From Candidatus Rubrivivax defluviihabitans (GTDB lineage: Bacteria; Pseudomonadota; Gammaproteobacteria; Burkholderiales; Burkholderiaceae_C): DNA of 64,000 nucleotides. The translations under genes were made by a program, and so were the position numbers. The DNA is taken from positions 1 through 64,000 of the forward strand of contig JADJMW010000008.1 of the NCBI GenBank assembly GCA_016709385.1, given 5' to 3'. Within the stretch, counting starts at the first letter, position 1. Each line of letters starts with the position of its first letter. This document shows, piece after piece, positions 43,193 through 51,393 of the stretch. The notes below the pieces were generated by a model. That model searched no databases. It saw nothing but the letters and a program-made list of their open reading frames with translations, and was not told the DNA's origin.

Positions 43193-44483
43193 CCTGATCG
43201 CCGCGCTGGGCTTCGGCGTCATGTTCGCGCTGATGGCGCTGCGCGTGCCCATCGGCGTGGCGATGGGCATCACCGGTGTCGGCGGCTTCGCGCTGCTGTC
43301 CGGCACCCTGCCGGCGCTGAACCTGCTGGGCAACGTGCCGCTGTCGGTGCTGACCGACTACAACCTGGTCGTGATCCCGATGTTCATCCTGATGGGCGCT
43401 TTCGCCTCGCACTCGGGCATGAGCGCCGAGTTGTTCGAGGCCGGGCGCGCGTGGCTCGGTCACCGCCGCGGCGGACTGGCACTGGCCACCGTGACGGCCT
43501 GCGCCGGCTTCGCGGCCATCAATGGCTCGTCGGTGGCCACGGCCGCCACGATGACCCAGGTGGCCCTGCCCGAGATGCGCCGCGCCGGCTACCACGCGGG
43601 TTTCTCGGCCGGGCTGATCGCGGCCGGCGGCACGCTGGGCATCATGATCCCGCCCTCGGTGATCATGGTGCTCTACGGCATCATGACCGAGACCGACATC
43701 ACCAAGCTCTTTGCCGCCGGCATCGTGCCCGGGCTGATGGCGGTGGCCTTCTACATCGCCGTGGTGCAGTTCGTCGGCTGGTGGCGGCCGGCCAGCATGC
43801 CGCAGGGCGAACGCCATGGCTGGGCCGAGCGCTGGGCCTCGGTCCGCGCCCTGTGGGCGGTGGTGACGCTGTTCGTCTTCGTGCTCGGCGGCATCTACGG
43901 CGGACTCTTCACGGTGCAGGAGGCGGCCGGCATCGGCTCGGCCGGCACGCTGGCGATCGGCCTGCTGCGCGGCCGGCTGCGCTGGCCGCAGATCAAGGCC
44001 GCGCTCGTGGACGCGCTGCGCGTGTCCTCGGCAATCATGCTGATCGTCGTCGGTGCCTACCTGTTCGGCTATTTCCTGACCATCACGCAGTTCACGCAGA
44101 AGGCCGTGGAGCTGCTCGTGCACCTGCCGGTGGGGCCGTACGGCGTGCTGGCGCTGGTGATGCTGGGCTACCTGATCCTGGGTGCGGTGATGGACGAACT
44201 GGCCATGATCCTGCTGACGGTGCCCATCGTCTTCCCGGCCATGGTGCAGCTCGGTTTCGACCCGGTGTGGTTCGGCGTCATCGTCGTCATGGCGGTGACT
44301 TTCGGCATGATCTGCCCGCCGGTGGGCATGAACGTCTTCGTCATCAATTCGATCGCGCGCGACATCTCGCTCGTCGAGATCTACCGCGGCACGATGCCCT
44401 TCATCGCGGTCGACCTGGTGCGGCTGATCATCCTTTGCGCCTTCCCGGCGCTGGTGCTCTGGCTGCCCGGCTTCGTCGAATGA
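43182..44483 (+). CDS. dctM: TRAP transporter large permease, DctM family
   Basis: A 433-residue polytopic protein with about twelve hydrophobic segments. Family motifs are VVIPMFILMGAFASHSGM, FAAINGSSVATAATMTQVALPEM, AGGTLGIMIPPSVIMVLYG and ICPPVGMNVFVINSIA. It completes a standard dctPQM operon and ends before a convergent CIA30 gene. Confidence 0.96.
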   Translation: MDRDLIAALGFGVMFALMALRVPIGVAMGITGVGGFALLSGTLPALNLLGNVPLSVLTDYNLVVIPMFILMGAFASHSGMSAELFEAGRAWLGHRRGGLALATVTACAGFAAINGSSVATAATMTQVALPEMRRAGYHAGFSAGLIAAGGTLGIMIPPSVIMVLYGIMTETDITKLFAAGIVPGLMAVAFYIAVVQFVGWWRPASMPQGERHGWAERWASVRALWAVVTLFVFVLGGIYGGLFTVQEAAGIGSAGTLAIGLLRGRLRWPQIKAALVDALRVSSAIMLIVVGAYLFGYFLTITQFTQKAVELLVHLPVGPYGVLALVMLGYLILGAVMDELAMILLTVPIVFPAMVQLGFDPVWFGVIVVMAVTFGMICPPVGMNVFVINSIARDISLVEIYRGTMPFIAVDLVRLIILCAFPALVLWLPGFVE

Positions 44484-44510
44484 GCCGTTGACATCACCGT
44501 GCCACGGCGT

Positions 44511-45029
44511 TCAGCGCAGCCAGGCCACGCGTGCCACGCACACTTCGGCCGTCATGGCCTCGCCCAGCGCCAGGACGCCGATGCGGCGCACGGCCGCCGC
44601 TTCCAGCGTGCCGACGTGGCGGTAGGGCGTGAAGGCAGTGAATGGTAGTTGCACCGTGTGCCAAACCGGCGGCGCCGTGAAGCTTGCGCGCCAGGCTTGC
44701 CAGGGCAGGGTCATGTCGGCGGTGCGTAGGTGCACTCCGTAGCGGCGGCCGTTGCCCAGCACGTCGAGTTCGATGCCGCGCCAGGGCCCCAGGGGCGGCG
44801 CGGGCAGTTCCAGCGCCATCTGGATGAAGCCGCCGTTGTTGTCGAGCCGCACCTCGCCGCGCAGGCACAGCGCCGGGCGTCCGGCGGCGGTCTCGGCCGT
44901 CATGCCGCCGCGCGAGACCCCGCCCATGACGCCGTCGGTGAAGAAGCGCCAGGCCGCCGGCGCCGGGCTGCCGCGGTCGTCGATGACGGCGGCGGATGCG
45001 GGCACGGCGGGCGCGTCGGACTTCGACAT
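44511..45029 (-). CDS. CIA30-domain (NDUFAF1-like) protein
   Basis: A 172-residue beta-sandwich protein of the CIA30 family. Marks are the DDRG and FFTDGVMGGVSRGG pattern near the start, ALCLRGEVRLDNNGGFIQMALEL, and FTAFTPYRHVG. In mitochondria CIA30 helps complex I assembly, but bacterial members are widespread and have no fixed role. No signal peptide is seen. It lies 30 bases after the fumarylacetoacetase-family gene. Confidence 0.85.
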   Translation of the reverse strand: MSKSDAPAVPASAAVIDDRGSPAPAAWRFFTDGVMGGVSRGGMTAETAAGRPALCLRGEVRLDNNGGFIQMALELPAPPLGPWRGIELDVLGNGRRYGVHLRTADMTLPWQAWRASFTAPPVWHTVQLPFTAFTPYRHVGTLEAAAVRRIGVLALGEAMTAEVCVARVAWLR

Positions 45030-45059
45030 GGCGAGCGGACCGGCTGCAGCGTCGCTCGC

Positions 45060-45924
45060 TCAGCCGTCGACCAGCGCCGGGTCCCAGGCGTGAACCGTCT
45101 GGCGCTGCGTGCCGAGCTTGTCGATGCCGAGCTCCATCACGTCGCCCGGCTTCAGGTACACCGGCGCCGGCTTCACGCCCATGCCCACGCCGGGCGGCGT
45201 GCCGGTGGTGATGAGGTCGCCGGGGTTCAGCGTCATGAAGCGGCTGAGGTAGCTCACGAGCTGCGCCACGCCGAAGATCATGGTGCCGGTGTGGCCCGTC
45301 TGGCGGCGCTGGCCGTTGAGGTCCAGCCACAGCGCGAGCTTCTGCGGGTCGCCCACCTCGTCGGCCGTCACCAGCCAGGGGCCCACCGGGCCGAAGGTGT
45401 CGCAGCCCTTGCCCTTGTCCCACTGGCCGCCCCGTTCGAGCTGGTATTCGCGTTCCGAGATGTCGTTGACGACGCAGTAGCCGGCGACGAATGCCAGCGC
45501 ATCGGCCTCGGAGACATAGCGCGCCCGGGTGCCGATGACGACGCCGAGCTCCACCTCCCAGTCGCTCTTCACCGAACCCTGCGGCAGCACCACGCCATGG
45601 TGGCAGCCCACGGCACTGTCCACCGTCTTCATGAAGACGATGGGTTCCTTTCGGGATGGGCATGCCGGCTTCGGCGGCGTGGTCGGCATAGTTCAGGCCG
45701 ATGCCGATGAACTTGCCCAGGCCGGCCCAGGGCACGGCCAGCGTGCCTTGCGGCACCACGGGCAGGCTGGTCGGGTTGATGCCGCGCAGGCGGTCCAGCG
45801 CGGCCGGCGACAGCGTGGCCGCGGTGATGTCGGCCAGCAGGCCGGCGAGGTCGCGCAACTGACCCTGGTCATCTAGCAGTCCGGGTTTTTCTTGCCCCTT
45901 GGGGCCGTGGCGCAGCAGTTTCAT
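45060..45924 (-). pseudogene. Fumarylacetoacetate hydrolase-family gene with a one-base frameshift
   Basis: Two frames together encode one FAH-family protein of about 287 residues, the usual size. The first frame runs MKLLRHGPKGQEKPGLL to NYADHAAEAGMPIPK; the second continues EPIVFMKTVDSAVG to PALVDG. The join needs removal of one base in the CC at 45647-45648 (minus strand AAAGGAACCC where AAAGAACCC is expected). Metal-binding acidic residues are present (WEVELGVVIG, NDISERE). Homologues include ureidoglycolate lyase-like and sugar-acid hydrolases. A sequencing error is possible, since all else is intact. It follows the SDR gene on the same strand. Confidence 0.85.
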
Positions 45925-45979
45925 CTTGACTTCTCTCTCCTCGTGTTGATCGTGTGTGTGTGTGGCAGCGTGCGGGCCT

Positions 45980-46732
45980 TCAGCCGCGGCCGACGAAAGG
46001 CATCTTGGTCGCCATCACGGTCATGAACAGCACGTTGGCGCTGAGCGGCAAGCGCACCATGGCCATGAAGGTTTCGACCAGCGATGGCAGGTCCAGGCGC
46101 GGTTCGGGCTTCATGCTGCCGTCGGCCTGCAGCACGCCATTCACCATGCGCGCCGTCATCTCGCTGGCGGCGTTGCCGATGTCGATCTGGCCCACGGCGA
46201 TGTCCCACGGCCGGCCGTCCAGCGCCGCGGTCTTGGTCAGCCCGGTGATGGCGTGCTTGGTGGCGGTGTAGGCGATCGAACCCGGCCGCGGCGCATGCGC
46301 CGAGATCGAGCCGTTGTTGATGATGCGCCCGCCCATCGGCCGCTGTTCCTTCATCAGTTTGAAGGCCTGCGCGAGGCAGTAGAAGGCGCCGTTCAGGTTG
46401 ACGTCCACCGTGCGCCGCCACTCTTCGCCGCTCACGGCGTCGGGCGTGGTCGAAGCCAGCCCGGTGCCGGCATTGTTGAACAACAGGTCGAGGCGGCCGA
46501 AACGTGCGCGCAGGTCATCGAAGACGGCGGCGACCTCGGCCTCCTGCGCCACATCGCAGGGCATGACCACCGCCTGCGCTGCGGCCGCACCGGCGGCACC
46601 GGCGGTTTGCTGCAGTGCGTCGGCGCGGCGGCCGACCAGGGCCACCGTCCAGCCCTCGGCCAGCAGGCCCAGCGCACAGGCGCGGCCGATGCCGCTGCCG
46701 GCACCGGTGACGAGGGCAATCTTGTCGGTCAT
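45980..46732 (-). CDS. Short-chain dehydrogenase/reductase
   Basis: A 250-residue classical SDR. The NAD(P) loop is TGAGSGIG (residues 9-16), NNAG is present, and the catalytic Tyr and Lys lie in YTATK, with the Ser in SISAH. The Asp in CDV and the RR after the second strand (GRRADAL) hint at NADP preference. Substrate unknown. It is the first gene of a minus-strand unit with the FAH-family and CIA30 genes; a (GT)6 run lies between it and the FAH gene (45952-45964). Confidence 0.9.
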   Translation of the reverse strand: MTDKIALVTGAGSGIGRACALGLLAEGWTVALVGRRADALQQTAGAAGAAAAQAVVMPCDVAQEAEVAAVFDDLRARFGRLDLLFNNAGTGLASTTPDAVSGEEWRRTVDVNLNGAFYCLAQAFKLMKEQRPMGGRIINNGSISAHAPRPGSIAYTATKHAITGLTKTAALDGRPWDIAVGQIDIGNAASEMTARMVNGVLQADGSMKPEPRLDLPSLVETFMAMVRLPLSANVLFMTVMATKMPFVGRG

Positions 46733-46891
46733 GGAGCGTGTTCCTTGGCGGCTGTTCGATGGGAGACCGCTCGCGGAGTGGTACCGCGGCGCGCCGAAGC
46801 TTCGAATACTATGGCGAGTGCTTCGGGCCAGTCAGCCGTGGAACCCCCTGGGGGTCCGGTCGCGCCGAGCCAACCATCTCCGTCGTCGACC

Positions 46892-47275
46892 ATGACCACC
46901 TTCATCAAGACCATTCTCGCCACCGAAGCCGACGGCCGTGCCCGCTTCCACCAGGAAACGGTGGCTCTCAGCGAAGGCAAGCCGGCGGCACGGCTTTCAC
47001 CCCTGCTGCCCAGCGGCGGCTACCAGCTCCGCGAAAGCCCGGTGGGGTTTCGCAGCGACTTCCATTGCACGGAATACCCGCAATGGGTCTTCATCCTGCG
47101 CGGGCAGATGGAGATCGGCCTGCAGGACGGCAGTTCGCGGATCTTCGGCCCCGGCGAACACTTCTACTCGGCCGACCTGCTGCCCGCCGGCGCCAGCTTC
47201 GACGCCGCGGTGCATGGCCACTGCAGCCGCCAGGTGGGCGGCGAGCCGCTGGTGACGCTGTTTCTTCGTGGCTGA
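46892..47275 (+). CDS. Small cupin-domain protein
   Basis: A 127-residue single cupin. Its metal-site motifs are partial: the first (HCTEYPQWVFILRGQMEIGL) has one histidine and a Glu, the second is PGEHFYSADLLPAG. It may be a small sugar-acid or ring-binding protein or a degraded enzyme. The ATG is the first plausible one; the frame is open far upstream only as a shadow of the SDR gene. It is divergent from the SDR. Confidence 0.75.
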   Translation: MTTFIKTILATEADGRARFHQETVALSEGKPAARLSPLLPSGGYQLRESPVGFRSDFHCTEYPQWVFILRGQMEIGLQDGSSRIFGPGEHFYSADLLPAGASFDAAVHGHCSRQVGGEPLVTLFLRG

Positions 47276-47308
47276 CCGTCACGCTGCCGGCGCCGGACGC
47301 GGCCCGGT

Positions 47309-48225
47309 TCAGGCCACCACTCGCCCGGTCACCGGGTAGATCGGGTCGGTATAGCCGAAAGTGGACGCATGCCCGGGCGGCACGCGTTCGTCGATCCAGC
47401 GTTCGTCCTCGACCGTGACTTCGACCTCGAGTGCCGCCACGTAGTCGAGCCACTGCGCCAGCGTGCGCGGTCCGGAGATGACGCCGTTGACGAGCCGGTT
47501 GTTCAGCACCCAGGCGATGGCCAGGCGCGCGCGGCGCGGCTGTCGGCGGGCGGCTGGGCGTCGGGGCTGTATTTGCCCGTGAGCACGCCGCGCGCCAGCG
47601 GGCTGTAGGTCACGGCACCCAGCCCGTAGTGCGCGCAGGCCGGAAGGATTTCGACCTCGATGCCGCGCGTGACGGCGCTGTACGGCGGCTGGCAGGCCAC
47701 GGGCGGCGGCACGCCCATGCGGCGCGCCGTTTCCACCAGCCGCGCGATGCGCCAGGCACGGAAGTTCGACACGCCGTAGTGCAGGATCTTGCCGGCCTCG
47801 ATCAGCCGCGACATCGTCGCCAGTGTCTCTTCCACCGGCGTCGTCTCGTCGTCGCGGTGCATGTAGCAGAGGTCGATCCAGTCGGTGCCAAGGCGCTGCA
47901 GGCTGCCGTCCACCGCGCGCGTGATCCAGCGCCGCGAAAGTCCGCGGTCGTTGGGCGCGTCGCTCATCGGGTTGGCCACCTTGGTGGCCAGCACCCAGCG
48001 CGAGCGGTCGGCGCGGATCAGGCGGCCGACCAAACGCTCGGACTCGCCCTTGGCGTAGGTATCGGCGGTGTCGATGGCGTTGACGCCGGCCTCGCGCGCG
48101 GCGTCGACGATGGCGGCGGCTTCAGGCTCCGCCGTCTGATCGCCGAACATCATGCTGCCCAGCCACAGCGGCGATACCTTCAGGCCGCTGGCGCCGAGCG
48201 AGCGATAGGCGGGCAGGGCGCTCAT
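47309..48225 (-). pseudogene. Aldo/keto reductase with an internal deletion and frameshift
   Basis: Two frames encode the two ends of an aldo/keto reductase. The first, 240 residues from MSALPAYRSLGASGLKVSPL, has the catalytic Asp/Tyr/Lys/His set (DTADTYAKGESE, LATKV, YMHRDD) and reaches SPDAQPPADSRAAR. The second starts mid-domain at LAIAWVLNNRLVNGVISGPRT and runs to PIYPVTGRVVA. Family members have about 30 residues between these parts, and they are missing here. The joint (near 47520-47530) is GC-rich (GCGCGCGCGGCGCGG). The gene should be inactive unless the assembly has collapsed a repeat. Confidence 0.8.
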
Positions 48226-48235
48226 GGTCGGGGTC

Positions 48236-49167
48236 CTAGCCGATGCGGCCGAGCAGCAGGTACTCCAAGAGAGCCTTCTGCACGTGCATGCGATTCTCGG
48301 CCTCGTCCCAGACCACCGACTGCGGGCCGTCGATGACCTCGGCCGTGACTTCCTCGCCGCGGTGCGCGGGCAGGCAGTGCATGAACAGCGCGTCGGGCTG
48401 CGCCACGGCCATCATCTCCTCGTCCACGCACCAGTCGACGAAGGCCTTGCGGCGTTCCTCGTTCTCGGCCTCGTAGCCCATGCTCGTCCAGACGTCGGTG
48501 GTGACGAGGTGGGCGCCTGCGCAGGCTTCCAGGGGTGGTTGAAGACCCTGTAGCAGCCGCGGTCGCGGATGCCGGCCACGGTGGGGTCGATCTCGTAGCC
48601 GCCGGGCGTGCTCACGTGCACGGTGAAACCCATCACCTCGGCCGCCTGCAGCCAGGTGTTGGCCATGTTGTTGCCGTCGCCGACCCAGGCCACGACCTTG
48701 CCCTGGATCGAACCCCGGTGTTCGATGAAGGTGTAGATGTCGGCCAGGATCTGGCACGGGTGGTATTCGTTGGTCAGGCCGTTGATCACCGGCACCCGCG
48801 AGTGCGCCGCGAAGCGCTCGATCTTGGCCTGCTCGTAGGTGCGGATCATCACGATGTCGACCATGCGGCTGATCACGCGCGCCGTGTCTTCGACCGGTTC
48901 GGCGCGGCCGAGCTGCGTGTCGGCGGTGGTCAGGTTGAGCACCGAGCCGCCCATCTGGTACATGCCGGCCTCGAAGCTGACGCGCGTGCGCGTGCTGGCC
49001 TTCTCGAAGATCATGGCCAGCGTGCGGTCGACCAGAGGCTGGTAGCGCTCGTAGTTCTTGAAGCGCGTCTTGACGATGCGCGTGCGCTCGAAGAGATACG
49101 CGTATTCCTCGGCGCGCAGGTCCTTGATCTGCAGGAAGTGCTTCATCAGCGAAGGCCCCGGCTTCAT
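48236..49167 (-). pseudogene. argF: Ornithine carbamoyltransferase gene with a one-base frameshift
   Basis: Encodes an ArgF of about 310 residues over two frames. The first covers MKPGPSLMKHFLQIKDL to YRVFNHP, with STRTRVSFEAG (carbamoyl phosphate site) and HPCQILADIYT. The second continues ACAGAHLVTTDVWTSMG to FMHCLPAHRGEEVTAE, the ornithine and catalytic region. Adding one C to the C-run at 48532-48535 (GGGG on the plus strand) restores the frame. ArgF is needed for arginine synthesis, so a homopolymer sequencing error is more likely than a true loss. The ATG overlaps the argD stop (ATGA). Confidence 0.9.
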
Positions 49168-50381
49168 GCTTCGGCCAGAAAGCTCGTTACCAGCGGCGCG
49201 AGCAGGGCGACGATCTGCTCGGCCTCGCTCGCGCTGAGGATCAGCGGCGGCACGAGGCGGATCACGCTGTCGGCAGTGACGCTGATGAGCAGACCCGCCT
49301 GCGCGGCGCGCGCGAGCAGCACGCCGCAAGGGCGGTCGAGCTCGATACCGATCATGAGGCCGGCACCGCGGATGTCTTTCACCCCGGCCAGGCTGCCCAG
49401 CTCGCGCACGAGGCCGGCGCGCAGCACCTCGCCCACCGCGGCAGCATGGGCCAGCAGGCCGTCTTCCTCCATGATGCGCAAGGTTTCCACGCCGGCGCGC
49501 ATGGCCAGCGGGTTGCCGCCGAAGGTGGTGCCGTGGTTGCCGGGGCCGAGCACGTCCACCGCCCTCGGGCCGACGACGATGGCGCCGATGGGCACACCCG
49601 AGCCCAGGCCCTTGGCCAGCGGCATCACGTCCGGAACGATGCCGGCCCACTGGTGCGCGAACCACCTGCCGGTGCGGCCGATGCCGCACTGCACTTCGTC
49701 CAGCATCAGCAGCCAGCCGCGCTCGTCGCACACGCGGCGCAGGCCTTGCAGATAGTCCCAGCGCGCGGGATTGATGCCACCTTCGCCCTGGATCGTCTCC
49801 AGGAAGACGGCCACCACGTTGGGGTTGTCGCGCGCCACGCGCTCCACGGCCGCGAGGTCGTTCAGCGGCACGCGCACGAAACCTTCGACCAGCGGCTCGA
49901 AACCCTTCTGCACCTTGGGGTTGCCGGTGGCCGACAGCGTGGCGATCGAGCGGCCGTGGAAGGCCTTCTCGTAGACGATGATCTCGGGCCGCTCGATCCC
50001 CTTGTCGTGACCATACTTGCGCGCGATCTTCAGCGCGCCTTCGTTGGCCTCGAGCCCGGAATTGCAGAAGAAGGCGGCCTCCAGACCCGAGATTTCGCAC
50101 AGCTTGGCCGCCAACTGCTCCTGCAGCGGAATTTCATAGTAATTGGAGGTATGGATGAGCTTGCCGATCTGGTCCTGCAACGCCGGCACCAGCTTGGGGT
50201 GCGCGTGGCCCAGCGTATTGACGGCGATGCCGCCGAGGCCGTCGAGGTACTTGCGGCCCTCGGTGTCCCAGACCCAGCAGCCGCGGCCGTGCGACAGCGC
50301 CAGCGGCAATCGGCCGTAGGTATTCATCACGTGCGGCATGGGCCGCAGGGTCGGTGCGACGACGGGTTCGGGCGCGTTCAT
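49164..50381 (-). CDS. argD: Acetylornithine aminotransferase
   Basis: A 405-residue PLP enzyme of arginine synthesis (N-acetylornithine to N-acetylglutamate semialdehyde). It shows NTYGRLPLALSHGRGCWVWDTEGRKYLDGLGGIAVNTLGH, CNSGLEANEGALKIAR, FLETIQGEGG and the PLP lysine region PLAKGLGSGVPIGA. The ATG gives MNAPEPVVAPT. It overlaps argF by four bases, giving an argD-argF operon. Confidence 0.97.
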   Translation of the reverse strand: MNAPEPVVAPTLRPMPHVMNTYGRLPLALSHGRGCWVWDTEGRKYLDGLGGIAVNTLGHAHPKLVPALQDQIGKLIHTSNYYEIPLQEQLAAKLCEISGLEAAFFCNSGLEANEGALKIARKYGHDKGIERPEIIVYEKAFHGRSIATLSATGNPKVQKGFEPLVEGFVRVPLNDLAAVERVARDNPNVVAVFLETIQGEGGINPARWDYLQGLRRVCDERGWLLMLDEVQCGIGRTGRWFAHQWAGIVPDVMPLAKGLGSGVPIGAIVVGPRAVDVLGPGNHGTTFGGNPLAMRAGVETLRIMEEDGLLAHAAAVGEVLRAGLVRELGSLAGVKDIRGAGLMIGIELDRPCGVLLARAAQAGLLISVTADSVIRLVPPLILSASEAEQIVALLAPLVTSFLAEA

Positions 50382-50616
50382 GGCGGTGGTCCTGGCAGGC
50401 CGACAAGACATGCCGCGCGTGGGCGCTGCGGTCACCTTCCGGCTGGAGACGATTCTATGGTGCTCCCCGCGTCGGCCCGTAGGTGCGCCGGCCGTGCCGA
50501 GCGGGGCGCTTCGTTCGTGCTGCGCCGCAACAAACAACAGGCACAATGCAGGCCTGTCACCACCCAGGCCAGCGGGCGATTCCGAACCCCGCGACACCGG
50601 CGTCGCGACCTTGCCG

Positions 50617-50940
50617 ATGAATCAAACCCAGCCGCGCCAGTTCGTCATCCAGGGCATCACCACCGCAGGCCGCACCTTCCGGCCCAGCGACTGGTCGGAG
50701 CGCCTGGCCGGCGCCATGTCGTCGTTCCGGCCCGGCGGCGGGGCGGGCGGCATCGGCGCCCACATCGGCTATTCGCCGTATTGCCTGCCGCAGGTGGTGG
50801 ACGGCGTGAAGTGCGTGTGGGTGAACGAGGCGCTGAAGGATATCGAGCCCATGGCCTGGGAGTTCGTGATGAACTTCGCCCGCGACAATCAGTTGCCGGT
50901 GAACGAGGTCTGCGAGCTGCCACAGCCGAGCGCGCGCTGA
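50617..50940 (+). CDS. DUF3579 family protein
   Basis: A 107-residue protein starting MNQTQPRQFVIQGITTAGRTFRPSDW. The DUF3579 family is typical of betaproteobacteria and often lies next to argF/argD and rpsT, as here. Conserved parts are IGYSPYCLPQVVDGVKCVWVNEAL and MAWEFVMNFARDNQLP. Function unknown. It is divergent from argD. Confidence 0.9.
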   Translation: MNQTQPRQFVIQGITTAGRTFRPSDWSERLAGAMSSFRPGGGAGGIGAHIGYSPYCLPQVVDGVKCVWVNEALKDIEPMAWEFVMNFARDNQLPVNEVCELPQPSAR

Positions 50941-50958
50941 CATCTGCGCAAACGACGA

Positions 50959-50979
50959 AGGGCCCGCATGGCGGGCCCT
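50959..50979 (-). terminator. Hairpin terminator downstream of rpsT
   Basis: AGGGCCCGC-ATG-GCGGGCCCT gives nine paired bases with a three-base loop. On the minus strand it lies 23 bases past the rpsT stop and is followed by TCGTCGTTT; on the plus strand it follows the DUF3579 stop. It may work in both directions; the T tract is weak. Confidence 0.7.
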
Positions 50980-51001
50980 CGGATCGCGACAGGGGCCGGA
51001 T

Positions 51002-51304
51002 TCAGGCAGCCAGTGCGAGCGCCTTGACCTTGGCCGACAGGCGGCTCTTCAGCCGTGCGGCCTTGTTCTTGTGGAAGATGCCCTTGTCGGCGACCGAGTC
51101 GATGACGCTTTGCGCCGACTTGAACAGGTCGGTGGCCTTGGCCTTGTCGCCGCCGACCACGGCCTTCTGCACGTTCTTCACGACGGTGCGGAAACGCGAG
51201 CGCAGCGAGGTGTTGGCGGCGTTGAGCTTGACGTCCTGGCGCGCGCGCTTGCGGCCCGAGGCGAGGCGGACGATCTTCTTCTTGGCTTTGGACGAGGTGG
51301 CCAT
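51002..51304 (-). CDS. rpsT: 30S ribosomal protein S20
   Basis: A 100-residue basic protein of the small subunit. It starts MATSSKAKKKIVRLASGRKRARQ, ends SAKVKALALAA, and contains the family core SLRSRFRTVVKNVQKAV and FHKNKAARLKSRL. Longer than E. coli S20 (87) as in other betaproteobacteria. It has its own promoter and terminator and is divergent from murJ. Confidence 0.97.
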   Translation of the reverse strand: MATSSKAKKKIVRLASGRKRARQDVKLNAANTSLRSRFRTVVKNVQKAVVGGDKAKATDLFKSAQSVIDSVADKGIFHKNKAARLKSRLSAKVKALALAA

Positions 51305-51375
51305 GCAGCAGTTTCTTTAACGTTGCGGCCCGCGCGGGTCAACCGCCTTGAGCCTGTGAAAAACAAAGACTGCGG

Positions 51376-51384
51376 AGTATAGCA
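51376..51384 (-). promoter_or_regulatory. Extended -10 promoter of rpsT
   Basis: On the minus strand TGCTATACT is a perfect TGnTATAnT extended -10 element about 70 bases from the rpsT ATG, giving a leader of about 65 bases. No strong -35 box is needed or seen. Confidence 0.6.
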
Positions 51385-51393
51385 TCGCCGGCT

